Assembly: GCA_902761655.1 (NCBI GenBank) | Contig: CACWLD010000002.1 | Coordinates: 1 to 64,000, forward strand | Source: an uncultured Bacteroidia bacterium | GTDB lineage: Bacteria; Bacteroidota; Bacteroidia; Bacteroidales; UBA932 | Length of the DNA stretch: 64,000 nucleotides | Reading direction: 5' to 3' | Part shown: one piece after another, positions 6,748 through 14,894 of the stretch | How positions within the stretch are numbered: position 1 is the stretch's first letter | How the letters are laid out: every line of letters begins with the position of its first letter | Notes under the pieces: model-generated | What the model was told of the DNA's origin: nothing | What the model saw: the letters and a program-made list of their open reading frames with translations, nothing else | Database searches by the model: none | Made by a program: the position numbers and the translations under genes

Positions 6748-8205
6748 ATGGAAATGAAATCTGATATCGGCCTCATAGGCCTTGCAGTGATGGGCGAAAA
6801 CCTTGTCCTGAATATGGAGAGCAAGGGTTTCCGCGTAAGCGTATTCAACCGTACGGTACAGAAAGTGGACAATTTCATACAGGGCAGGGGCGCCGGCAAG
6901 AACATCTACGGAGCCCACAGCCTGGAGGACCTGGTATCCTCCCTCAAGAGCCCCCGCAAAGTCTTCCTGATGGTGAAAGCGGGCGCTGCCGTGGACGATT
7001 ATATTGAAAAACTCATCCCCCTTCTTGACAAGGGAGACATCATTATTGACGGTGGCAACACCCATTTCCCGGACACTACGCGCCGCACGGAGTATGTACA
7101 CAGCAAAGGACTGCTGTACATTGGCACGGGCGTATCCGGCGGCGAAGAAGGCGCCCTCAAGGGGCCTTCCATAATGCCTGGCGGATGCCCGCAGGCCTGG
7201 CCGGAGGTGAAGCCCATCCTCCAGGCCATCGCAGCCAAGGTTGCCGACGGCACCCCTTGCTGCGACTGGGTTGGCCAGGGCGGCGCCGGCCACTTTGTAA
7301 AGATGGTGCACAACGGAATCGAGTACGGAGACATCCAGCTCATCTGCGAGTGCTACCACATTATGAAGGACCTTCTTGGAATGACCAACAGCGAGATGCA
7401 GGAAACCTTCGCGGAATGGAACAAGGGCGACCTTGACAGCTATCTCATCGACATAACCAAGGACATCCTTGCAAAGAAGGACGAGGACGGCCGCTACGTG
7501 CTGGACTACATCCTTGACACCGCCGGCCAGAAAGGTACCGGCAAATGGACGGCTGAAGCCGCCCTGGATGCCGGCGTGCCGCTGACGCTCATAGCTGAAA
7601 GCGTATTCGCGCGCAGCCTTTCGGCTTTGAAGGAAGAAAGGGTTGCAGCATCCAAGATCCTGCAGGGACCTTCTCCCAAGGTCTTCACGGGCGACAGGAA
7701 AGCCTTCCTTGAGGACCTGCGCCGGGCACTCTTTGCCGCCAAGGTAATCTCTTACGCCCAGGGCTACGCCCTTATGAAGGCGGCGGCAAAGGAGTACGGC
7801 TGGGACCTCAACTACGGCGGCATCGCCCTTATGTGGAGGGGCGGCTGCATCATCCGCAGCGTCTTCCTGGGCAAGATCAAGGAAGCCTTTGACAAGAACC
7901 CAGACATTGCCAACATCCTGCTTGACCCTTACTTCACACAGAAACTGGCGGAGGCCCAGGACGGCTACCGCAGAGTACTCTCTCAGGCCATCCTCAACGG
8001 CATTCCCGCTCCTTGTATGTCCGCCGCCCTCGAATACTACGACGGCTACCGCTGCGAGCGCCTGCCGGCCAACCTTCTCCAGGCCCAGAGGGACTTCTTT
8101 GGAGCCCATACATACGAGCGCACAGACCGTGAGCGCGGAGAATTCTTCCACACCAACTGGACCGGCCACGGCGGTGACACAATATCAGGATCATACAACG
8201 CATAA
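6748..8205 (+). CDS. gnd: 6-phosphogluconate dehydrogenase (decarboxylating)
   Basis: Gnd oxidises and decarboxylates 6-phosphogluconate to ribulose-5-phosphate, making NAD(P)H. The 485-residue protein has the N-terminal Rossmann motif GLAVMGENLVLN (about 9-20), DGGNTHFPDT, the GTGVSGGEEGA substrate loop and KMVHNGIEYGD with the catalytic Lys. Length is typical of the long (E. coli-like, about 470) form. The open frame extends about 500 nt further upstream, overlapping the larA-like gene in another frame; the ATG at 6748, 4 nt after that gene's stop, is clearly the start. It ends 14 nt before uxaE. Placement in the hexuronate cluster suggests gluconate-type acids also enter here. Confidence 0.96.
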   Translation: MEMKSDIGLIGLAVMGENLVLNMESKGFRVSVFNRTVQKVDNFIQGRGAGKNIYGAHSLEDLVSSLKSPRKVFLMVKAGAAVDDYIEKLIPLLDKGDIIIDGGNTHFPDTTRRTEYVHSKGLLYIGTGVSGGEEGALKGPSIMPGGCPQAWPEVKPILQAIAAKVADGTPCCDWVGQGGAGHFVKMVHNGIEYGDIQLICECYHIMKDLLGMTNSEMQETFAEWNKGDLDSYLIDITKDILAKKDEDGRYVLDYILDTAGQKGTGKWTAEAALDAGVPLTLIAESVFARSLSALKEERVAASKILQGPSPKVFTGDRKAFLEDLRRALFAAKVISYAQGYALMKAAAKEYGWDLNYGGIALMWRGGCIIRSVFLGKIKEAFDKNPDIANILLDPYFTQKLAEAQDGYRRVLSQAILNGIPAPCMSAALEYYDGYRCERLPANLLQAQRDFFGAHTYERTDRERGEFFHTNWTGHGGDTISGSYNA

Positions 8206-8219
8206 TAAAGACAACAGAT

Positions 8220-9359
8220 ATGAAAATTGGAAAATACTCATTTGGAGTTGGAGACCGTTTCTCCCACGAGGGCGTAAACCAGCTCAAGGCCCTTCTCAAG
8301 GCAAAGGAGCTGTTTGGCGTTCAATTCGTTCCTGTATGGAACAAGTCCAACCGCGAGCACGTGATAGTATGCACGGAGCCCGGTGAAGTCCGCAAGGAGG
8401 CCGACGCTGCCGTAAAGGCTCTCGGCTATGACGGACAGTACTTCGTAGACGCAGACCACATCAACCTCGGCAACGTAGACCGCTTCATTGACGCGTCTGA
8501 CTTCTTCACCATTGACGTAGCGGACTACATCGGCAAGGAAGGCTCCCCTGAGGAGAAGTTCCTCCCCGCAATCAAGGAAGCAGGCAAGATCTACCGCCAC
8601 ATAGCCGCCAAGAAGGGCGCCGACAACTTTGTCACCGAAGTCTCAATGGACGAGGTGGACAACGCCCAGAGCCCTGAGGAACTGCGCTTCATCCTTCGCG
8701 AACTCGCAAAGGAAGGCGTTCCAGTACAGACAATCGCCCCCAAGTTCACCGGACGCTTCAACAAGGGTGTTGACTACCGCGGAGACCTCGCCCAGTTCGA
8801 GAAAGAATTCGAGCAGGACCTTCAAGTAATCGCCGAGTGCATCAAGGAATATGGCCTTCCTGACAACCTCAAGCTTTCCATCCACTCCGGATCCGACAAG
8901 TTCAGCATCTACCCCATAATGGGCAAACTGATCCGCAAGTACGACACCGGTATCCACATCAAGACCGCCGGCACAACCTGGCTGGAAGAGATAATCGGCC
9001 TTGCCGTCGCAGACCCCAAAGCCCTTGACCTGGCCAAGAAGATCTACGCCCAGTCCCTGGGAAGGATGGAGGAACTCACGGTGCCATACGCAACCGTCAT
9101 CGACATTGACCCCGCCCAGCTGCCTTCGGCCGAAGAAGTGTACAAGTGGGATGCCGATACCTTCGCGCGCACTATGCGCCACAACCCCGCAGACCCGCTG
9201 TTCAACCCTTCATTCCGCCAGCTCATCCACGTCAGCTACAAGATTGCCGCCGAACTCGGAGACGAGTTCTACCCGGCACTTGAGAAGCACGCCGATGTCA
9301 TAGGCAAGGAGATCGAGGACAACCTCTGCGAAAGGCACATCCGCCGTCTTTTCCAATAA
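8220..9359 (+). CDS. Tagaturonate/fructuronate epimerase family (UxaE-like)
   Basis: A 379-residue protein with the conserved blocks I recall for the UxaE epimerase of Thermotoga: GVGDRFSHE (9-17), VDADHINL (76-83), FTIDVADY (96-103), TEVSMDEVDNAQSPEE (139-154), KGVDYRGDLAQFEKE (182-196), SIHSGSDKFSIYP (220-232), HIKTAGTTWLEE (246-257) and RQLIHVSY near the end. UxaE epimerises D-tagaturonate to D-fructuronate, letting galacturonate and glucuronate share one route. This homologue lacks about 100 N-terminal residues of the Thermotoga form. Metal-ligand His/Asp/Glu residues are conserved by eye. Co-occurrence with uxaC and kdgK supports the role. It is separated from the next gene, an AAA+ ATPase, by only 12 nt. 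Confidence 0.8.
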   Translation: MKIGKYSFGVGDRFSHEGVNQLKALLKAKELFGVQFVPVWNKSNREHVIVCTEPGEVRKEADAAVKALGYDGQYFVDADHINLGNVDRFIDASDFFTIDVADYIGKEGSPEEKFLPAIKEAGKIYRHIAAKKGADNFVTEVSMDEVDNAQSPEELRFILRELAKEGVPVQTIAPKFTGRFNKGVDYRGDLAQFEKEFEQDLQVIAECIKEYGLPDNLKLSIHSGSDKFSIYPIMGKLIRKYDTGIHIKTAGTTWLEEIIGLAVADPKALDLAKKIYAQSLGRMEELTVPYATVIDIDPAQLPSAEEVYKWDADTFARTMRHNPADPLFNPSFRQLIHVSYKIAAELGDEFYPALEKHADVIGKEIEDNLCERHIRRLFQ

Positions 9360-9371
9360 TCTTACAACCCG

Positions 9372-10691
9372 ATGACTTTTATACAGCAAGAACTCAACTG
9401 GCTTTCAGATCTGATAACGCTCAGGCTTAAAACCTACTTTAAGCACGAGATGGGAGACATACGCACCATACTGCCTCCCGAAGCCCAGGGAGAGAACAAC
9501 TCCTACGCCCGCTTTATCATTTCCCATAGCCTTTCGTTCGAAGACCGCGCGGCGCTTGCACTTGCTTTCGCCCCATATCTGAAGCCGGAACTGATGGACT
9601 GCTTCTGCATCAAGAACTCCGACACCGGCCTCAGGTTCGCGGAATTCGGCTGCGTTGAGCGTACCGGAGGACGTATCCTGTCCCCCACCCTTGAAACGGT
9701 ACTGTTCCTATTGTCCGCAGGAGACATAGAAAGCCGGTTGAGACTTGCCGCATACTTCATATCCAATGACCTGTTCACCAGCCACTGCCTTGCAAAGGAC
9801 CCGGCGGTGAGAGACACGGAAGACTTCTCTTCCTGGATCCTCAGGCCTTCGGAAGAGCTTCTGGACCAAATGGTCCTTGACAAACCCTTCCGGCCCCATT
9901 TCTCAGAGGACTTCCCTGCCAGCCTCATAAAGACCGCCCGCACCTGGGACGACCTCATCCTTGAGGAAAGCACAATGCAGCAGATCAAGGAGATCCTCCT
10001 CTGGACCAAATACGGCGAATCCGTCCGCCGGGAATGGAATCTCCAGAACAAGATCAAGCCCGGTTTCAAGGCCCTTTTCTACGGCCCTCCGGGCAGCGGA
10101 AAAACGTTTACCGCAACCCTTCTGGGCCAAGCCACCGGCCTTGACGTCTACCGCATAGACCTGTCAATGCTGGTATCAAAGTACATAGGTGAAACGGAGA
10201 AGAACCTCTCCAAAGTATTCCGCCTTGCAGAAGGCAAGAACTGGATCCTTTTCTTTGACGAGGCCGACGCCCTCTTTGGCAAGCGTACCGGAGTCAAGGA
10301 CTCCCACGACAAGTACGCCAACCAGGAAACCGCCTACCTCCTGCAGCGCATAGAGGACTACCCGGGGCTGATCATCCTCTCATCAAACTTCCGCGCCAAC
10401 CTGGACGATGCCTTCTCCAGGCGTTTCCAAAGCATAATTCGCTTCCGTATGCCATCGGAAGAAGAAAGGCTGCTGCTTTGGAAAAGGTCATTCTCTGAAA
10501 AGAGCGCTATGGACAAAGACGTATCGCTGGAAGAGATAGCTGCGGACTATGAACTGTCCGGCGGCAGCATCATCAACGTTGTCCAGTACTGCTCCGTCCT
10601 GGCCTACAGCCGCAAGGAGAACATAATAAGGAAAGAAGACATCCTGGAAGGCATCCGCCGCGAATTCCTCAAAGAAGGCAAGCTCGCGTAG
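9372..10691 (+). CDS. AAA+ ATPase of extracellular contractile injection system type
   Basis: A 439-residue protein with a family-specific N-terminal region and a C-terminal AAA+ module: Walker A GPPGSGKT (238-245), Walker B ILFFDEADALFG (292-303), sensor ILSSN, and Arg fingers in DDAFSRRFQS. The N-terminal blocks FEDRAALALAFAPYLKPELM (56-75) and FAEFGCVERTGGRILSPTLE (89-108), plus TWDDLILEEST before the ATPase core, match the ATPase encoded in Bacteroidota eCIS loci as I remember it (Afp15/Pvc15 position). In Photorhabdus PVCs this ATPase is needed for cargo loading. No sheath, tube or baseplate gene is in this window. It follows the hexuronate genes by 12 nt and is convergent with two AT-rich genes (9-nt gap) that may encode its cargo. 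Confidence 0.72.
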   Translation: MTFIQQELNWLSDLITLRLKTYFKHEMGDIRTILPPEAQGENNSYARFIISHSLSFEDRAALALAFAPYLKPELMDCFCIKNSDTGLRFAEFGCVERTGGRILSPTLETVLFLLSAGDIESRLRLAAYFISNDLFTSHCLAKDPAVRDTEDFSSWILRPSEELLDQMVLDKPFRPHFSEDFPASLIKTARTWDDLILEESTMQQIKEILLWTKYGESVRREWNLQNKIKPGFKALFYGPPGSGKTFTATLLGQATGLDVYRIDLSMLVSKYIGETEKNLSKVFRLAEGKNWILFFDEADALFGKRTGVKDSHDKYANQETAYLLQRIEDYPGLIILSSNFRANLDDAFSRRFQSIIRFRMPSEEERLLLWKRSFSEKSAMDKDVSLEEIAADYELSGGSIINVVQYCSVLAYSRKENIIRKEDILEGIRREFLKEGKLA

Positions 10692-10699
10692 GCCCCCGC

Positions 10700-13078
10700 C
10701 TACTCTTCCTCTTCCTCGTCTTCGTCCTCGTCCTCATCGATGTCTTCGTCCTCGTCATCCTCTTCGAGGTCCTCATCCTCTTCGATGTCTTCGTCCTCGT
10801 AGACTTCTTCGTCCTCGTAGACTTCTTCTTCGTTGACGACCTCGTCTTCTTCCACCTCTTCTTCCTTTACCTCCTTTTTAGGCCGCGAGTGCTTTTTCTT
10901 TTTGGGAGCTTCAACTACAATTTCAACAGGGACTTCATCGGGAATCTCATCGGGGATCTCATCGAGAGTCTCTTCTGAATAATAATCAGGCTGGTCTTCT
11001 GTATCTTCTGCTTCAATTATAGGAATTAATTTCTTCCTATTATTAGGAAGAACTGCGTTCCTATTATCCGCTAAAATAACAGATGAAGGCTTCATTAATT
11101 CTCCTTCTTTGAGGGCATCTTGTCCGTTTGACGTTAATTGAACGTAGTCAGAAAGATAACTCCATCCAATAGCTTTTGCCGTTTCATCAAATAAGGGTGA
11201 ATAAAAATCTTCCGACATATCTACACCTTTGGAGAAGTTCTTAAAACCATCCTTAGTATTTGCCCATTGATTTGACATTCCACTCTTAACACCAGACCAA
11301 TTATTCTTGACTCCGTTCTTGACGCCAGACCACTTATCGGACAATCCGCTTTTAATACCAGGCAATACATTCGATATCCCGCTCTTTGAGCCAGCACCAA
11401 TCTTAGGCTTTATCCTTGGCTTAATATCTTTTTTGGGGACCGTATAACTCCTACGTACCCCATTATTCGATAATCCATTCTCCTTACCAGGTCCTTTCTT
11501 GGAGATTCTGTTCTTCAAACCAGGGGCTTTCTTCGGGGGCACGACGTTAATGCCAGACCTTTTTTTCAACAATGAACTCTTGATACTAGAAATCAACTTA
11601 GGGATTTCTCTAGCACCGGAAATAATCTTAGTGAACCCTGTCCCAATACTTGAAATAATCCTAGAGAACCCTGCCCTGATACTAGAGAACAATTTAGGGA
11701 TCCCAGTAGCAACGCCGGATATTATTTTAGGTATCCACGCCCTGATGGCTGAAGACATCTTAGTGAACCATGTCGCAATTCCGGAGAATATCTTAGAGAG
11801 TCCAGCTCCAATACTGGAGACTATATGCGACAATCCGTTCCTAATTGAAGGACCTAACTTCGGCAGACCGCCCTTGGGCGCGCCTGGTTTAGTCGCTGGT
11901 CCACTCTTTGGACCCGTTGGTTTGGTTGGAGGTGTTTTACCCACACCTTTAACCCCACCTGGGACAGTTTTCTGACTCTTTCCAAAAAATGACCTTACTT
12001 TATTTAATCCACCCTTAAATATTTTTTTTGGCCCTGGGACAAGTGATAGAAGCCCGCTCCACATAGCTTCGTCTGCCACTTTTCCCATATCTATGTCAGT
12101 GTTATTAATCTCAGCTTCAACCGCAGACTCAACATACTGGACTAAACCAGCATAAAGGGCAGACCCGGCAGCATTCAGCCCAAGAGCTTTCTTCCCGCCA
12201 ATACCCACTCTCTTAAGGAAAATACCCTCCAAAATACCCGCAGCAATTGCACCCGCTGTTTTGGTTACTTTCAAACCAGTTACCGTATTTTCCGCTCTCC
12301 CAATAGCATCTGATATTTTTTCTTGAACACTATCATAGACATTAATTAATGTTTTTACATCGAAATCTGAAATCGCATCTATTACTTTTGTTAAGTCTGA
12401 AAGATACTTTTCCGGCTTAGAAACGTCATGAATAGGAACCGGTCGCAGAAACATATTGTCCACCTTCTCGATTTCTGCAAGGGTATCTTCCCATCTGAAT
12501 AAATTGCTTAACCATTTTGCAGCTGACACTAAAGCATGTTCGTCTGAACTGGCTATAAAATTGTACTTCGCAGCCGACACACTATCTTTTTTAGTGTCGA
12601 TTCTGGTATAAATATCTTTTGCTATATTATATAACTCCCTATGTGCGGGATAAATGAACTTCTTCTTATATGGTTCTATCAAGTCCGGGGGGATTACTTG
12701 ATCAGGATTCTCATCGAATAAAGACAGTAAGCCTAAGTATCCTTTTACTGCTTTTATTGCCAGATCATTGTCAATGATTCTGATTCCTGAAAAGAGGCCA
12801 TATGCCTCATTTAAGCCATTTAGAATGATTTTATTAGTCCTGGTAAGCAAGGACCAAAAACGATCATATTCTTTCTGTATATCATCACGGGTCACCCCTT
12901 TCTTGCGAGTGTCATTACTATCATCATGAACAACTTGACCTGACTTATTGCCTGAATCTAGGGACACGTCGGCAAGGATAGGAGACACTGATTTGTTCTC
13001 CTTGGAATACTCCGAAGAATTAGAGGAAACAGGTTTTTGTTCCCCAGGGATATGTGTATTTTCAGGTATTCCGCCCAT
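10700..13078 (-). CDS. Unknown protein with 11-residue amphipathic repeats and acidic tail; candidate eCIS cargo
   Basis: No family recognised. From the ATG at 13078 the protein has 792 residues; an in-frame TTG 9 nt upstream is less likely because the ATG start aligns without gaps to the N-terminus of the next gene. Layout: a Ser-rich leader (1-32) shared with that neighbour; a helical region (60-265); a Gly/Ala-rich hydrophobic segment (269-352) with DIDMGKVAD and ending VPGPKK; a Lys/Pro/Gly linker; nine-odd tandem 11-residue amphipathic units (404-501, e.g. GLSKIFSGIAT, GFSRIISSIGT); a basic linker; five more 11-mers with Trp (567-621, e.g. GLSDKWSGVKN); and a tail of some 55 residues almost wholly Asp/Glu (738-792). 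No signal peptide. AT-rich, and contains CATG sites rare elsewhere. Possible eCIS-delivered effector; activity unknown. Confidence 0.75.
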   Translation of the reverse strand: MGGIPENTHIPGEQKPVSSNSSEYSKENKSVSPILADVSLDSGNKSGQVVHDDSNDTRKKGVTRDDIQKEYDRFWSLLTRTNKIILNGLNEAYGLFSGIRIIDNDLAIKAVKGYLGLLSLFDENPDQVIPPDLIEPYKKKFIYPAHRELYNIAKDIYTRIDTKKDSVSAAKYNFIASSDEHALVSAAKWLSNLFRWEDTLAEIEKVDNMFLRPVPIHDVSKPEKYLSDLTKVIDAISDFDVKTLINVYDSVQEKISDAIGRAENTVTGLKVTKTAGAIAAGILEGIFLKRVGIGGKKALGLNAAGSALYAGLVQYVESAVEAEINNTDIDMGKVADEAMWSGLLSLVPGPKKIFKGGLNKVRSFFGKSQKTVPGGVKGVGKTPPTKPTGPKSGPATKPGAPKGGLPKLGPSIRNGLSHIVSSIGAGLSKIFSGIATWFTKMSSAIRAWIPKIISGVATGIPKLFSSIRAGFSRIISSIGTGFTKIISGAREIPKLISSIKSSLLKKRSGINVVPPKKAPGLKNRISKKGPGKENGLSNNGVRRSYTVPKKDIKPRIKPKIGAGSKSGISNVLPGIKSGLSDKWSGVKNGVKNNWSGVKSGMSNQWANTKDGFKNFSKGVDMSEDFYSPLFDETAKAIGWSYLSDYVQLTSNGQDALKEGELMKPSSVILADNRNAVLPNNRKKLIPIIEAEDTEDQPDYYSEETLDEIPDEIPDEVPVEIVVEAPKKKKHSRPKKEVKEEEVEEDEVVNEEEVYEDEEVYEDEDIEEDEDLEEDDEDEDIDEDEDEDEEEEE
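10703..10867 (-). repeat. Low-complexity Glu/Asp-coding tract
   Basis: On the plus strand this is a run of cct/tcc/gtc-type triplets; on the minus strand it encodes the poly-acidic C-terminal tail (residues 738-792) of the 792-residue protein. Short units such as EEVYEDE are repeated, suggesting slippage expansion. Confidence 0.85.
11216..11380 (-). repeat. 33-bp coding repeats, second 11-residue array
   Basis: Five consecutive 11-residue units, each beginning with Gly: GISNVLPGIKS, GLSDKWSGVKN, GVKNNWSGVKS, GMSNQWANTKD and GFKNFSKGVDM (residues 567-621). The spacing is exact and without indels. Trp replaces the bulky aliphatic residue of the first array. Confidence 0.85.
11576..11869 (-). 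repeat. 33-bp coding repeats, first 11-residue array
   Basis: About nine tandem 11-residue units (residues 404-501) with consensus G-[LFI]-[SPT]-K-[IL]-[FIV]-S-[SG]-[IV]-x-[AT], for instance GLSHIVSSIGA, GLSKIFSGIAT, GIPKLFSSIRA and GFSRIISSIGT. An 11-residue period suits an amphipathic helix (alpha-11/3), as in membrane-surface-binding repeats. One unit near the end is one residue short. Confidence 0.87.
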
Positions 13079-13114
13079 GATAATCAATTAAAGATTAATT
13101 ATTTAGCAAATCTA

Positions 13115-14809
13115 TTAATTAACCTTTTCCAATAAATCATTAATCTTTTCTACAATTTCTTCCTGCTGCTTACCTTTCTCGCCAGGAAGTTTCTTGCTAA
13201 CATAATACTGTTCTTCTTCATAGTCATAATCTATTCCACCTATCTTTGCCATATAATATGCATAGAGAGCTATGTCCAAATCATAGTTATGCTCTTCATC
13301 AGTGGATATTAAAGATAAATTGCCCCGAGCCCCATCAGTAGCAACACTTGAGACAGTACCGACAACTACATCTATAAGGAATTTTTTAGCAGGACCAGGT
13401 ACAAATTTATATGCAATAGCCTCTCCGACACCCCCACCAAATAAGCCAAGACCTGTTCCCTGAGCCATATTTCCTAAATCATAGTCACCAGTAACCATCT
13501 GGTTAACACTTTCTATCGTAACTCCAACCGAACCGGATACTATGACATTCATAAGCACACTTCCTGTTGATATGGCTGAACCCACTCCAGCAGAGAGAAC
13601 AGACAGACATACTGTTTTCATAAAAGTATGTATCATATCATATTGCTCTTTCCCATTATCTGCATTCTTGAGATATATGCGCACTCTTTCTCTCGCTTGG
13701 GTAATGATAGGAAAGCTCTGGGCGAATAACAAACAACTCTTTTGAACATCACTATGCTCATTGATACTTTTTATATCTTTTTTTGCATATTCAATAATGT
13801 TGTATAGGTCATTCAGATCCATATCTTCGTTTCCCAACCATTTTATAAGAAAAGTCGGGCGCCAATCTCTTTCATCGGCTAAAATTTTGTTATGAATACT
13901 GCTCTGTAATCTTTCGCTCAGTTTTATCCAATCCTTCTTTGCCTTTAAAACCTGGTCAAGTGCTCTCCTGACAAATACAAAGCGTTTTTTATTTGGAATT
14001 TCTCTATTGATCAGGTCTACATAAGGACCTAGTATCTCATCGAAAGCTTCATTTTCTTTAAAATAGAGATATTGTAGTGCTTTGAAACGATTTGAGAACA
14101 ATTCAACAAACTCATCTTCGCTTAGCATTCGCAAGAAAAAGCTAATGTTATCATTGTATAACAACAGATCGCAGAAGTCGTATGTATTCAGGTGATGAAG
14201 CAAAGGTAGGACTGTTTCATATTCTCCTGCATACAGCAAATCATCAATTACTATCCTAGTATCATGATAAGATTCCGTTCCCAGTTCTTCTTTTTCTGAT
14301 TCAGATGCCTCTGAATAAGCATTTCTTAACTTATTATCATATGTATCAAGGTCTTCGGAAATATCACTCATCCAACCTGTCCTTGGGTCTTCAGTACCAC
14401 CTCTTGAAACTATTCTTTTATATTTTGCTTGATCTGTGAGCCGCAACCTTTTAAAAGAATCCGGATGAAAAGAATATAGGGACAACATGAGATTTGGAGA
14501 TTCTTTGGATATAGCTACGAAATGCTCCGTATCGGTGCATAGTAATCTGTAAAAATTTTTCTCATCAACATTTCCCAATACTTCGGATAGATCGTCGTAT
14601 TCGTAGCGATGATTGCGAAACAATTCCCGGATTTCGGATACGTAATCTCGTTCCTTTGGCTCGCCTTGTTCAGCATGCTTGGTATCATTGTTTCTAATGC
14701 CTTTAACGACATCTGAAACAGAACCGTTCCCTTTGCTATACTGTGATGAACTGGAGGAAGTGTTTTTTTGTCCTTCAGGGGTCAATTGGTTTTGGTGGAC
14801 GTCGCCCAT
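13115..14809 (-). CDS. Unknown protein with shared N-terminal leader and glycine-rich hydrophobic segment; candidate eCIS cargo
   Basis: A 564-residue protein of no family I recognise. Residues 1-32 align without gaps to the start of the downstream 792-residue protein: both have MG at the start, QK at 14-15, a Ser run at 18-22, then YSK at 24-26, N28 and SVS at 30-32. Residues 50-390 are mainly helical and charged. Residues 398-490 are Gly/Ala/Ser-rich and hydrophobic, with DYDLGNMAQ followed by FVPGPAKK; the neighbour has DIDMGKVAD then VPGPKK at the matching place. Such segments occur before toxin domains in polymorphic toxins. The C-terminus is short, charged and Tyr-rich. No signal peptide is visible. 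It lies 36 nt upstream of the neighbour on the same strand, so the two are probably co-transcribed. AT-rich relative to flanks. Confidence 0.73.
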   Translation of the reverse strand: MGDVHQNQLTPEGQKNTSSSSSQYSKGNGSVSDVVKGIRNNDTKHAEQGEPKERDYVSEIRELFRNHRYEYDDLSEVLGNVDEKNFYRLLCTDTEHFVAISKESPNLMLSLYSFHPDSFKRLRLTDQAKYKRIVSRGGTEDPRTGWMSDISEDLDTYDNKLRNAYSEASESEKEELGTESYHDTRIVIDDLLYAGEYETVLPLLHHLNTYDFCDLLLYNDNISFFLRMLSEDEFVELFSNRFKALQYLYFKENEAFDEILGPYVDLINREIPNKKRFVFVRRALDQVLKAKKDWIKLSERLQSSIHNKILADERDWRPTFLIKWLGNEDMDLNDLYNIIEYAKKDIKSINEHSDVQKSCLLFAQSFPIITQARERVRIYLKNADNGKEQYDMIHTFMKTVCLSVLSAGVGSAISTGSVLMNVIVSGSVGVTIESVNQMVTGDYDLGNMAQGTGLGLFGGGVGEAIAYKFVPGPAKKFLIDVVVGTVSSVATDGARGNLSLISTDEEHNYDLDIALYAYYMAKIGGIDYDYEEEQYYVSKKLPGEKGKQQEEIVEKINDLLEKVN

Positions 14810-14894
14810 GGTGATAAAGGTTTAGGAGAAACTCCTTTAAATATAGGAATTTCTTTTCAAAGTGGGGCTGATTAACAAGATAAAAGTTACAGCT

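Noticed and set aside
6733..8169. 478-residue frame antisense to gnd
   Set aside because: Shadow frame of a well-supported housekeeping gene.
11499..11975. 158-residue plus-strand frame with regular repeats opposite the 792-residue protein
   Set aside because: It is the complementary-strand reading of the 33-bp coding repeats; its periodicity comes from the sense gene, and it has no start context.
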